In this document: one piece after another, positions 9,098 to 17,687 of the stretch
Layout: the number at the start of each line of letters is the position of its first letter
Numbering within the stretch: the stretch's first letter is position 1
From: Deinococcus sonorensis KR-87
GTDB taxonomy: Bacteria; Deinococcota; Deinococci; Deinococcales; Deinococcaceae
Direction: 5' to 3'
Assembly: GCF_040256395.1 (NCBI RefSeq)
Contig: NZ_CP158297.1
Span: forward strand, 310,001 to 374,000
DNA length: 64,000 nucleotides
Translations under genes and position numbers: made by a program
The notes under the pieces: model-generated
The model's database searches: none
What the model was told of the DNA's origin: nothing
The model's input: the letters and a program-made list of their open reading frames with translations, nothing else

Positions 9098-10213
9098 TCA
9101 GGGCAGCCGGAATTCGACCGGACCCCACACGAGGCCGTAGACGTCCCGACCCTGCAGCTCCAGAATCCGGCGCTCAGTGTGCCCGTCGTGCACGAAGAGG
9201 GCGCCGTCCCGGACATAGGCGGCCTGCCGCCCGTCCGGGGCCAGGGTCACCTCGAACCCCTCATCGAAGTCCGGCCCAGTGAGCCTGACGTTCTGGCACG
9301 GCCACTGGCGGATCACCTTCCCTGCACGCATCACTTGGCAGATCATCGTCATCTCGCGCATGAGAAAGCGGAAGGCCAGCCCCTGCGGGGCGCGGACCGC
9401 CACCATCCGTTCCGGGGTGGTGTCCAACGCGCCGGGCGCCAGGCGATCCACGTCAGCCCCACCGGTCAGGCTCACGAGCGGGCTCCCCTCGAGGCTGCCC
9501 AGGTACACCGCATTGCCCCGGCGGGTCAGGTGGGTGGGCGCGCCGGCCTCAGGCAGAATCACGTGCCGGACCACGTCGCCCGCGGCGGTCAGGACCGAGG
9601 CGCCGAACGTGCCGCGTTCGCCCGGCTTCAACTCCAGCGGGGTCAGCCCGTGCGCTGGACCACTGGGAATCTCGCCGAGCACGATCAGCCCGGCGGGACT
9701 CCACAACACCCCCGCCGGCGCCGGGGACACGCTGAGCGTGCGCGCCGCTGTGGCCGCAACGAGGGTCGCGGCATTGGACAGGGAATACACCACGAGCGTG
9801 TGCCGCGCGGGCTGCGTTCCCGCCGTCTTCTGGGTCCAGGCGAGGAACTGCCCGTCCGGCGACCAGGTGGGCGTGGAGCGGACCAGCCCCTCCGCTCCCC
9901 GGGCGCCTGGGGGCTGCACCGTGAGCCGTGAGGCTGTGCGGCTGGCAAGGTCGAGCAGCCAGATGTTCGTGGGGCTCCACCCCATGGCGTGAGCGCGGAC
10001 GGCCTCCTCGGTGACCGAGGCGTAGGCGACCATTCGGCCGTCCGGGGACAGGACCGGAGACCCGTTGTGACCCCAGTGGGTCAGCTGAGTCCAGCCGGAC
10101 GAAGCGGTCCAGGACCACAGGTCGCCATCGATGTTGGCCACCAGGGGAGCCGTGGCCGCGGAAGCAGCGGAGAGCAGCACCATCACGAGCAGGGACAGCA
10201 GGCGCGTCAGCAT
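9098..10213 (-). CDS. exported TolB-like beta-propeller protein, 371 aa
   Basis: A signal peptide (MLTRLLSLLVMVLLSAASAATA) is followed by blades with the PD40 pattern: SPVLSPDGRMVAYAS, TWSPDGQFLAWTQ, VTLAPDGRQAAYV. This is the fold of the C-terminal domain of TolB; there is no TolB N-terminal domain and no Pal or Tol gene nearby, so it should not be called TolB. GGAG lies about 9 nt before the ATG. The gene precedes a paralogue by 46 bp. Likely extracytoplasmic, function unknown. Confidence 0.75.
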   Translation of the reverse strand: MLTRLLSLLVMVLLSAASAATAPLVANIDGDLWSWTASSGWTQLTHWGHNGSPVLSPDGRMVAYASVTEEAVRAHAMGWSPTNIWLLDLASRTASRLTVQPPGARGAEGLVRSTPTWSPDGQFLAWTQKTAGTQPARHTLVVYSLSNAATLVAATAARTLSVSPAPAGVLWSPAGLIVLGEIPSGPAHGLTPLELKPGERGTFGASVLTAAGDVVRHVILPEAGAPTHLTRRGNAVYLGSLEGSPLVSLTGGADVDRLAPGALDTTPERMVAVRAPQGLAFRFLMREMTMICQVMRAGKVIRQWPCQNVRLTGPDFDEGFEVTLAPDGRQAAYVRDGALFVHDGHTERRILELQGRDVYGLVWGPVEFRLP

Positions 10214-10301
10214 CAGAAATCACTCCAGACAGGGGAACGGGGAATGTGAATGGAGAGCGACCACGGTCCCGCTGAACCGCTCCCCTCGTATGGCCGAGCG
10301 T

Positions 10302-11018
10302 TCAGCGCGGATGGATCACGTCCACGCTCAGCACCTCGCCGGTCCCGGCCTGGTACACCAGGTTCACGACGGCGCTCGGCGCGTACTCGCCGCCGCTGGC
10401 ACGCACCCACACGGGGCCCTTCCCCGACAGCGACCGGGCCGTCACCTGGTACTGTCCCAGCGGGACGTCGCGCAGCGGGGCCGTGTACTTCACGCGGATC
10501 GGCTGGCCCTTGCTGCCGTCCAACAGGGGGCCTTCGGGCGTCAGGGTCACCTCGAGGTCACCAAAATCGACGATCTCTCCATCACGCTCGAAGCCATTGA
10601 TAGCGTAGAAGCTCGCGCCGTACAGCCCACCGTCCGGCGTTCGTCCGGAGAGGCGCCAGGTGAAATTGCGCACCGCACCGTCCTTGCCGCCGAAGGCGGC
10701 GTTGTTGTCGGGTTCGAGCGTCATGTCGATGGCGCGGCCGTGGTAGGTACGCTTGATGCGCGCGACCGCCTGCCACGAACCGAGGGTGCCCTTCAGGTCC
10801 AGCCGGTAGTGGCCCTGCGCGTCCGTGACCGTCCACAGTTCCGAGCCGTCGAAGTACCCGTTGTCGGCGCCGACCGGCACGCCAGGGACCGGCTGGCCCG
10901 CGGCGGTGCGGACCGTGCCCTGCATGACCCAGGGGGTGGGCGTGCTGGAGGAGGCCTGGGTCGTTGTGGCGAGGAGCGCGGCGGAAAGCATCAGGGGCAG
11001 CGTCTTGGTCATCTTCAT
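10302..11018 (-). CDS. exported carboxypeptidase-regulatory-like domain protein, 238 aa
   Basis: The start at 11018 follows AGGAG with good spacing and opens a signal peptide (MKMTKTLPLMLSAALLATTTQA). Residues about 30-100 resemble the carboxypeptidase regulatory-like / transthyretin-like beta-sandwich: VMQGTVRTAAGQPVPGVPV, then VTDAQGHYRLDLKG. The rest is beta-rich with no catalytic motif. Such domains usually act as rigid or carbohydrate-contacting modules in secreted proteins. It is followed on the same strand by the propeller pair at a distance of 88 bp, so co-transcription is possible. Confidence 0.7.
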   Translation of the reverse strand: MKMTKTLPLMLSAALLATTTQASSSTPTPWVMQGTVRTAAGQPVPGVPVGADNGYFDGSELWTVTDAQGHYRLDLKGTLGSWQAVARIKRTYHGRAIDMTLEPDNNAAFGGKDGAVRNFTWRLSGRTPDGGLYGASFYAINGFERDGEIVDFGDLEVTLTPEGPLLDGSKGQPIRVKYTAPLRDVPLGQYQVTARSLSGKGPVWVRASGGEYAPSAVVNLVYQAGTGEVLSVDVIHPR

Positions 11019-11090
11019 GGTGGTCTCCTGGGGGAAGGATGTGGAGGGGGACGCAGCGCGGACCGGGGGCGAGCGCGCGCCCCGGCTGGT

Positions 11091-12050
11091 TCACCGCGCC
11101 GCCCCGTTCGTGCGGGCACGCGCGTCCCGCAGCACCTGGTCAATCGCCGTCACCACCAGGTCCGGCTGGTCAAAGCCGATGAAGTGCCCGCTGGCGCCTG
11201 CCGTCATCAGCGTTCCAACCGACGACGCCGAGGCGTACTCGGCCGCCATGGTCCACAGGTCCCGTCGCCAGCGCCCCAGCGACTTCGGCGAAGGCCCAGG
11301 GCCGACCGGCGGAAGCTCCGCCGCGGTCAGGCCCTGGGTGCGGGTCAGCACCACCAGCGGCAAGTCGCCGAACACGCCGGGCGGGACGGCGTTCACTCCC
11401 TGGGACGTGGCCGGACGGGCATCGAGGTGTTCAGGGTGGCGCGCGATGGTCCGGTCCTCGGCCGCCTCGTTCGCTGGAAACAGCCAGGACAGTCTGGACC
11501 GCTCATCCGGGTGAGTCGCGTCGATCAGGACCAGGCCAGCGACCCGCCCCGGATGCGCCCGGGTGTACTCAAAGGCGATGAGGCCGCCCACCGAATGTCC
11601 GGCGAGCACCACCGGGGCGTCCGGACTGAGCGCCGCCAGGAGGGCGTGCAGGTCGCCCACGGCGTCCCCGATGCTCCGGGGTGAGGCGTCCTTCAGCGGC
11701 CCACTGCTCCCCAGCCCCGGGCGGTCGTACACGCACACGCGCGCTGCCCCGGCGACGGCCGGCTGCACCGGCTGCCGGGCCCCGAAGGGCGGATGAAGCA
11801 TGACCTCCGGTTGCAGCTCAGCCGGGGGCGCCGCGGCCCAGGAGACGGCCGGAACCCCCTGCCCCGTCAGCAGCACCACGGTCGGTGAGCCGGCGCCCAC
11901 GCAGCGCACCGCCAGGGCATGGCCGCGCACCTGCAGCTGCACCGCGCCGGGCAGGGGAAGCCGCGACGGGTCAGCGCCGGACTGGGCGAGGGCCGCCCCG
12001 GAAAGGACCAGCGTGAGGACACTCAGCATGCATCGTCGGATTCGGTTCAT
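11091..12050 (-). CDS. exported alpha/beta hydrolase, 319 aa
   Basis: The ATG at 12050 gives a signal peptide (MLSVLTLVLSGAALAQ segment); TATCGT ends 6 bp upstream. The fold shows the oxyanion region VVLLTGQGVPAVSWA, the strand VCVYDRPGLGSSG, the nucleophile elbow GHSVGG (Ser), an acidic residue after strand six (LVLIDATHPDE) and a late GASGHFIGFDQPD supplying the His. All members of the triad are present, so a serine hydrolase acting outside the cytoplasm is predicted; the substrate cannot be told. It lies 72 bp upstream of the carboxypeptidase-regulatory-like gene on the same strand. Confidence 0.85.
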   Translation of the reverse strand: MNRIRRCMLSVLTLVLSGAALAQSGADPSRLPLPGAVQLQVRGHALAVRCVGAGSPTVVLLTGQGVPAVSWAAAPPAELQPEVMLHPPFGARQPVQPAVAGAARVCVYDRPGLGSSGPLKDASPRSIGDAVGDLHALLAALSPDAPVVLAGHSVGGLIAFEYTRAHPGRVAGLVLIDATHPDERSRLSWLFPANEAAEDRTIARHPEHLDARPATSQGVNAVPPGVFGDLPLVVLTRTQGLTAAELPPVGPGPSPKSLGRWRRDLWTMAAEYASASSVGTLMTAGASGHFIGFDQPDLVVTAIDQVLRDARARTNGAAR

Positions 12051-12899
12051 GCCGGCACGATAGGCAGGTGCGGATGGCTGACCGATGGCCGGTGAGGGCC
12101 TGGACTCCCGATGTACCGTCAAGAGGGTTGTCCCCGTTGGGCGCTTCGCCCTGGGCACTGCATTCGTAGTTGTGCGATCTGGGCGCGGGGGGTCCCGGCT
12201 TGCTCCTTGCCCAGGACGGAGCAGATTCAACCCTGCCCCGCGGTGCCGCGGTGGGGAACGGACGCTGCCGGGACTCCATTCTCCGTACGGTGCTCACGGT
12301 TCCGTCGAGGCGCCGGCTCGCCCGGCCCGGCTCACCTGCGCCCGGGTTCCAGAGGCGCGCTTCTCCTCAACGGCATGGTCATCCCGGACCGTTGGCGCCG
12401 CGGGACTGCCGGAGGCCCGGCCGGGAGAACCACACCAGCGAGCGGGTGACGGGATGGCCGCCTGACCGCCGGCGGTGAGCGATCCGAGCTGCACCGGCCC
12501 GGAACATCCATGGAGATCACGGCGCCGCTCTGGCGCTGCCCGGCAGGAAGGCAGGAACGGCAGCCTGCAGCGGACTGATGGGCCGCTCCTCCGGGCTGCC
12601 GTGGGGCGGTTGGGACGACAGTGACGCGGGCGTGGCCTGAACGGAGCGGCGCGCTCCTTCCGTGGTTCGGCGGGAAGACCGTGGACGGTGGCCAGGCAGC
12701 ATCGGCGCGAGGTCAAAGGCCGGTTCACGGGACGAGCGGGCGGAGCAGACGGGTTCCCCTCGGCGAGCCCTGACGCTGGTGCTGCCGGATCTCACCTGAA
12801 CCGGCCACGCACCGTGGCGCGACGTCATCCTCGGGCCATCGCCCTGCCTCTACCGTGCCGTTACGCTCGCCCGCTGCGAGCACCCAATGGAGGATGACC
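12051..12899. other. intergenic gap of 849 bp between divergent genes
   Basis: It contains TATCGT (12057-12062, minus) before the hydrolase gene and TACGCT (12862-12867, plus) ahead of the 12900 gene. Open frames on both strands have low-complexity Arg/Pro-rich translations and no ribosome binding site; I call none of them a gene. Confidence 0.5.
12057..12062 (-). promoter_or_regulatory. -10 element (TATCGT), leaderless layout
   Basis: TATCGT on the minus strand ends 6 bp before the ATG at 12050 of the alpha/beta hydrolase gene. Confidence 0.5.
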
Positions 12900-14318
12900 A
12901 TGCATCAGGCGACCGCCCGGCCCAGAAGCTTCACCCGATTCGTCCTGCCCGCGCTCCTGATTGCGCTGCCCACCTGCACGGCTTCGGCCGCAGGCGTACC
13001 TGCCAGCCTGGTGGGTGAGTGGTTCAACGGCGCGCACCTGCCCGGAGAGGCGTACAGCACCCCCGCGCTGGCGACCGGCACTTCAGCACGCTTCGTGTTC
13101 CGCCAGGACGGCACGTACGAATTCACGAAGCTCGCCATGACGCACATCCCCGGCTACGCGCCGATGTCGACGCTGCTGATCGCCTGCGAATCGCTGGACG
13201 TCACCACCGAGCGCGGCACGTTCAAGGTGCAGGGCAGTAGGATCGCCCTCACGCCTTCATCCCTGAAGACCATCACCGGGATGTCCCCGGCTTCCCTCAA
13301 TTCGGGCTGCAAGCGGTTCCCGGGCGTCTCGTCCACCCGACAACCAGGGGCGGCCGAGAGCGACGTGTGGAAGGTCGCCGGGAACCGGCTGACGCTCGGC
13401 ACCGGCCAGAGTTCCTCCACCTGGGACCGCCGGACGCCCACCGCCCCCCAGACGTCCACAGCCCTGCCCGCCGAGCTGCGCGGGGAATGGAACAGTGGGC
13501 GCATCTCGCCCGTGGAGTACTACAACGTCACCACCGGCAAGTGGGCCGAGGCCAGCGGCACCAGCGTCATCCTCCGTATGAACGCCAACCTGACCTACGA
13601 GCGCACCGGCCTGCTCGTCGTCACCACGTACGGCTGCACGTCCAAGCTCCTGGTGCAGGAGCGGGGTACGGTGGCGGTGAGCGGCGCCACGCTGACCTTC
13701 ACACCCAACACCAGTGCCTCCACCGGCTACACCTGCTCGCCGGACAAGGTGTCCTCCGCCAGAAACACCGTCAAGCCCTACACCGAGCGCGCCCTGGTGG
13801 AGATCCACCCGGATGGGCAGCACGTGCTGAGCCTCGCTTCGGGCAGCGGCACGACGCGCTTCAACCGGCCCATCGGTACGCCACCTGAGAGCACGCCAGG
13901 GACCGGCCGGGGAACGGTCACGCCCCCCGCGCCGGGCAGCGCCGGCTCGCCCACACCATCCCACAGCACCCCGAACTCCACCGCGGCCCCCGCCCCCAGC
14001 CCCACGCCGGCCCGGTGGACGGCCACCGGCGACTGGGACGTGGTGCTGACGCTCGGCGGGCGGACCTACCGCGCGGTGGTGTCGCTCGAAGACGACTCTC
14101 CCCGGCTGCTGGGCAGCATCGATTATCACTCCTCACCGATTGAGGCCATCAACGGCAACAGCGCGACCGGTGAGCTGGCCCTCAACCTGGCCGGGGACGC
14201 GGACGAGACGATTGAACTCGTGGCGAGTGGCCGCTTCACCGGGGACCGGTACCAGGGTCAGGTGCGTGGCAAGCGGGAGAACCTGGGCACCGGCTCCCTC
14301 ACCATGACCAGACGCTGA
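12900..14318 (+). CDS. secreted protein of unknown function with two related N-terminal modules, 472 aa
   Basis: Start chosen at 12900: GGAGG (12889-12893) is 6 nt upstream, while the ATG at 12894 abuts it. A signal peptide ends near CTASAAG. Two homologous beta-rich modules follow, each opening with a hydrophobic-GEW motif (SLVGEWFNG near residue 38; ELRGEWNSG near residue 195) and sharing a phenylalanine- or leucine-led sensor-like strand and T-Y-E pattern. A Pro/Ser/Thr-rich linker (about 335-375) leads to a third module starting ATGDWDVVLTLGGRTY. The layout suggests a lipocalin-like or calycin-type secreted binder, but I do not recognise the family and see no catalytic motif. Confidence 0.65.
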   Translation: MHQATARPRSFTRFVLPALLIALPTCTASAAGVPASLVGEWFNGAHLPGEAYSTPALATGTSARFVFRQDGTYEFTKLAMTHIPGYAPMSTLLIACESLDVTTERGTFKVQGSRIALTPSSLKTITGMSPASLNSGCKRFPGVSSTRQPGAAESDVWKVAGNRLTLGTGQSSSTWDRRTPTAPQTSTALPAELRGEWNSGRISPVEYYNVTTGKWAEASGTSVILRMNANLTYERTGLLVVTTYGCTSKLLVQERGTVAVSGATLTFTPNTSASTGYTCSPDKVSSARNTVKPYTERALVEIHPDGQHVLSLASGSGTTRFNRPIGTPPESTPGTGRGTVTPPAPGSAGSPTPSHSTPNSTAAPAPSPTPARWTATGDWDVVLTLGGRTYRAVVSLEDDSPRLLGSIDYHSSPIEAINGNSATGELALNLAGDADETIELVASGRFTGDRYQGQVRGKRENLGTGSLTMTRR

Positions 14319-14422
14319 GCTGGCGCGCGAGCTGCACCGCCCGCGCCACCCGCCAGCCATCCTGAGCGCAATACGGTGCGGGCACATCCGACACCCCCAG
14401 CGGTTGTCCAAGGAGCATGGCC

Positions 14423-15700
14423 GTGCATAGACCCCGCCTGACCGCCCTCACCCTGCTGCTCGCCGCAGTTCCCACCGCCCTCGCCGCGCAGGCGGCCTGG
14501 GGGCCGACCTGGGTCAGTCCCATCGGCTCGGCCACCTACGACGCCGTCGCGGGCCTCACCCAGGATCCCCAGGGGAATCTGATCGTCGCGGGCGCGACGG
14601 GCAGCGACATGCTCGGCACCCTGGGCAACCGCGAGGGGGTCGTTCGCAAGCTCTCCCCAGGCGGCAAGGTCGTGTGGACGGCCGCCATCTCGACCCTGGA
14701 GAAGGACAACATCTTCGGCATGACCGCCGACGCCGCCGGCAACATCTTCATTGCGGGCGCGACGGGGGGCGAGTTGCAGTCCGGCGCACAGGCCGGGGGG
14801 CAGGACGCCTTCGTCGCCCGGCTGACCCCGGACGGCAAGGTGGCGTGGGTGCGGCAGTTCGGTTCCTCGGCCGACGACCTGGCGCGGAGCGTGGCCCTGG
14901 GGGCCGACGGCTCCCTGTATGTCATGGGCGAGACGCGGGGCCGGCTGCCGGACAACACGTCCGAGGGCGGGCAGGACACCTTCGTCGCCCGGCTCTCGAC
15001 GAGCGGCGAGGTGATGTGGATGAATCAGCTCGGCGACGGGTTCGATGACGTGGCTGGGGGGATCGCCGTGGATGCCGGCGGGCACGTCTACGCGGCCGGG
15101 AGCGTCGGGACCGACGAGCTTGCCGGGAACGACGGGTTCCTCGCGCAGTTCGGCGCCGCGGGCCAGCTCCTGTGGGCGAAAACCTACGCCACAGGGGGGC
15201 AGTCGTACGTGACCGGACTCGCCGTGCGCGGCGACATGGTCGTGCTCGCCGGCCGCACCGACGTCGTGCTGCCCGGGCAGACGTCGGCGGGACCGGGTGC
15301 GTATGGCGTCAACACCGACGCGTTTGTGATCCGCGTGGACCCGCAGGGCGAGACGAAGTGGGTTCGGCAGTTCGGTGGCACCGGCACAGACAGCGCTGCG
15401 GAAGTGACCATCACCGGGGAGGGGGACATCCTGGTGACGGGCGAGGCCGAAGGTGGCCTCTACGACCAGCGGGGGCAGGGCGAGTACGACGTGTTCGTCA
15501 GCCGGTACGCGGCCGGGGGTGAGCGGCGGTGGACGCGCCTGTTCGGCACGCCACAGTCGGATTACGGCGCCCAGGTGCTGCTGGCCAGAGACGCCCTCTA
15601 CGTCGCCGGGACCTCGTTCGGCCCGATCAGCGGCACCCCTGCCGTCAAGGACGTGGACGCCTTCGTGGCCCGTCTGCCCCTGGTGTCCAGTGGACGTTGA
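14423..15700 (+). CDS. secreted SBBP-type beta-propeller protein, about 425 aa
   Basis: AGGAG (14411-14415) sits only 1 nt before the ATG at 14417 but 7 nt before an in-frame GTG at 14423, so I take the GTG; the difference is two residues. A signal peptide (LTALTLLLAAVPTALAAQA) is followed by six or seven blades of about 50 residues with the pattern DxxGNxIVAGAT-DAFVARL-W-RQFG, for example FIAGATGG, VMGETRG, VTGEAEGG and VAGTSFG. This matches the beta-propeller repeat family called SBBP. It is probably an extracellular structural or binding protein. Confidence 0.8.
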   Translation: MHRPRLTALTLLLAAVPTALAAQAAWGPTWVSPIGSATYDAVAGLTQDPQGNLIVAGATGSDMLGTLGNREGVVRKLSPGGKVVWTAAISTLEKDNIFGMTADAAGNIFIAGATGGELQSGAQAGGQDAFVARLTPDGKVAWVRQFGSSADDLARSVALGADGSLYVMGETRGRLPDNTSEGGQDTFVARLSTSGEVMWMNQLGDGFDDVAGGIAVDAGGHVYAAGSVGTDELAGNDGFLAQFGAAGQLLWAKTYATGGQSYVTGLAVRGDMVVLAGRTDVVLPGQTSAGPGAYGVNTDAFVIRVDPQGETKWVRQFGGTGTDSAAEVTITGEGDILVTGEAEGGLYDQRGQGEYDVFVSRYAAGGERRWTRLFGTPQSDYGAQVLLARDALYVAGTSFGPISGTPAVKDVDAFVARLPLVSSGR

Positions 15701-15963
15701 GGGGCCCCACCGGACGGGCGGGTTGAGCGGCGAGGCCCGTCGCGCTCCAGCGCCGGCACGTGAGCGTGGACGGGCAGGGCAACCGCCGCGCCTGAACGAA
15801 CCGCCGACGGACCTCCAGCCGCGTTCCGTTCCGAACGCCTCCCGCGGGTGTCCAGACTCGATTCGTGCGGGACCAGCCGAACATGTCCTTCCAGGCCCGT
15901 CGGCCGAACAGCGGGACCGGCGGATGGAACTCTCTGCCGCATCAGGCAGCACAGGTGACCCTC

Positions 15964-16899
15964 ATGCACCCACACTCCACGCACGCCCGACCCGTCCTTC
16001 GGCCCCTTCGCCTGCTGCCGTTGCTGGCCGCCCTGCTGCTCGGCGGCGCCTTCGGTGTGACCGGGGGAGGCTTCGGGGGCACGACGTCTCACTCCAGCAC
16101 GTCCTCCGCTGCGACTTCCCCCGGTCAGGCCGTCCCACGGCCCTCTCCCCAGCCCCGCCCTTCCGTCCGCACGTCATCGTCCGTCACCGGCACCCAGACG
16201 ACGGCGACGTCCCCAGCCGATTCTTCCTGGAGCCTGATGGCCATCCTCCTGGTGGTGGGGACGCTGTTGGCGTTCGTGCTCTTCGCCGCGCTGTACGAGG
16301 CGTGGGCGGGACGTCGACGGAACGCCATGGCCGTGCGGATTCAGGTGCTGTTCGAGCACGGCGAGGACGTGAAGCGCTCGCTGCAGCGCCTTGCCCGCCG
16401 CCACGACCCGGACGCGCAGGACGCGCTGATCACGCTGCTGCGCGAAAGCGCGCAGCTGGTGCTGCACGACCGGGAGGACTGGGCGTACGGCACGGTGGAC
16501 CGTCAGGCGGTGGTGGGGGAGGACGCGGCGAACTCGCTGGTGGGACAGTGGGCGACGACCGCGCGCGCCGCGTTCGAGACGCAGACCACCAGCCAGTACC
16601 AGAACGGTGATGCTTCGCACGGCTACCGGCACGAACCCTCTACCCCAGGGAAGGTGGGCGGCCTGTACCTGGCCGTCACCGTCTGCGCTTCGACCTCCGG
16701 GCTGACGTTCCCCGAAGCTCCAGGGGAGACAGCGCGCGACGTGGAGACGGCGCTGCAGACGCTCTGCGGCGTGGAAAGTGGACAGCTCCTGCGCCTGGAG
16801 GTGGTGTGGAGTCCGGACGGCGACGGCGAGTTGCTGAGCGAAGACCAGGCGATCCGCCGCTATCCCACGCTGACGCCCGTCCGATGGGCACACGGATGA
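15964..16899 (+). CDS. DUF1517-family membrane protein, 311 aa
   Basis: The ATG at 15964 follows AGGTGA at 5 nt. A signal-like segment (LLPLLAALLLGGAF) precedes a Gly/Ser/Thr-rich stretch, then one membrane segment (ILLVVGTLLAFVLFAALYEAW). The cytoplasmic-length C-terminal domain carries features I associate with DUF1517: a long helix with EDVKRSLQRLARRHD, then LLRESAQLVLHDREDWAYG, a late beta segment LYLAVTVCAS and an ending like SEDQAIRRYPTL. DUF1517 is known mainly from cyanobacteria and plastids; its function is unknown. Assignment rests on remembered motifs. The next gene begins 50 bp downstream on the same strand. Confidence 0.65.
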   Translation: MHPHSTHARPVLRPLRLLPLLAALLLGGAFGVTGGGFGGTTSHSSTSSAATSPGQAVPRPSPQPRPSVRTSSSVTGTQTTATSPADSSWSLMAILLVVGTLLAFVLFAALYEAWAGRRRNAMAVRIQVLFEHGEDVKRSLQRLARRHDPDAQDALITLLRESAQLVLHDREDWAYGTVDRQAVVGEDAANSLVGQWATTARAAFETQTTSQYQNGDASHGYRHEPSTPGKVGGLYLAVTVCASTSGLTFPEAPGETARDVETALQTLCGVESGQLLRLEVVWSPDGDGELLSEDQAIRRYPTLTPVRWAHG

Positions 16900-16937
16900 C
16901 GGGCCCGGGGATCATGCCCCAGTCATCGTCCCGCCGG

Positions 16938-16943
16938 TACGCT
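16938..16943 (+). promoter_or_regulatory. -10 element (TACGCT), leaderless layout
   Basis: TACGCT ends 6 bp before the ATG at 16950 with no Shine-Dalgarno sequence between. Confidence 0.55.
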
Positions 16944-16949
16944 CGCCCC

Positions 16950-17687
16950 ATGAGACTGCTCCTGCCGCTCACCTTTGCGGTCACGACCGCGCTCGCGGCC
17001 TCGCCGGCCCTTCCCCACGTGACCTTTGACGCCCGGCTGCTCGGCCTGCCCGCCACCGTACGGCATGTGCCCGCTGAACAACGCGGAGAAGACCAGCTCG
17101 CCCCCGGCGAGCCAGCCCATGTCGAGGCCACGTTCGGTCCCAGGGACGGCAGCACCGTACGGCTGCTCGAGGTGTACCCGGTCGCTGGTCTGCTCGCTCA
17201 GGACACCGGGAAGGTCCGCGCCAGGATCGACTCGCTCCGCACGCTGCTGAAGGGCCACCCTGCACCGAACCGGATTCGCGGTGAGCTGCCGTTCCTGCCG
17301 CTGGTGCCGGCCGCGCAGCTCCTGAACGGAGCGGTGAACGACGTGGACTTTCCTGGTGGACGGGGCGTGCGGTTTCTGGTCGCCTTCAGCCAGGAGGTCG
17401 CGCCCGTCACACGCGGACAGGTGTTCTACACCTTCCAGGGGCTCACGAACGACGGGAAGCACTATGTCTCCCTGCAGTACGGCGTCCCGTTGCGTGAGTT
17501 GCCCCTGGGCACCTCGGCACCGGAGCTGAAGGGCGTATTCGACGCGCTGTCGTCGGGCGACGAACCGCGGGCGAACACCGCCTGGAATGGGTATGTGGCA
17601 CGCACGAAGCGGCAGCTTGACGCCCTGATGGATGACCCACGGCTGACGAGGCTTGACGCCTTTGTGCGGTCCATTCGGGTTCGTTGA
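16950..17687 (+). CDS. secreted hypothetical protein, 245 aa
   Basis: The ATG at 16950 opens a signal peptide (MRLLLPLTFAVTTALAASPA); longer in-frame starts lose it. The mature protein is mixed alpha/beta, with VRLLEVYPVAGLLAQDTGKV, a region GVRFLVAFSQEVAPVTRGQVFYTFQGLTND written here only in part, and a helical C-terminus with RTKRQLDALMDD. The segment around FYTFQGLTNDGKHYVSLQYG resembles exported proteins that read out stress or ligand, but I recognise no family. TACGCT 6 bp upstream suggests separate, leaderless transcription. Confidence 0.75.
   Translation: MRLLLPLTFAVTTALAASPALPHVTFDARLLGLPATVRHVPAEQRGEDQLAPGEPAHVEATFGPRDGSTVRLLEVYPVAGLLAQDTGKVRARIDSLRTLLKGHPAPNRIRGELPFLPLVPAAQLLNGAVNDVDFPGGRGVRFLVAFSQEVAPVTRGQVFYTFQGLTNDGKHYVSLQYGVPLRELPLGTSAPELKGVFDALSSGDEPRANTAWNGYVARTKRQLDALMDDPRLTRLDAFVRSIRVR

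Noticed and set aside
9098..10213. calling the propeller proteins TolB
   Set aside because: Only the propeller pattern is shared; the TolB N-terminal domain and Tol-Pal genes are missing.
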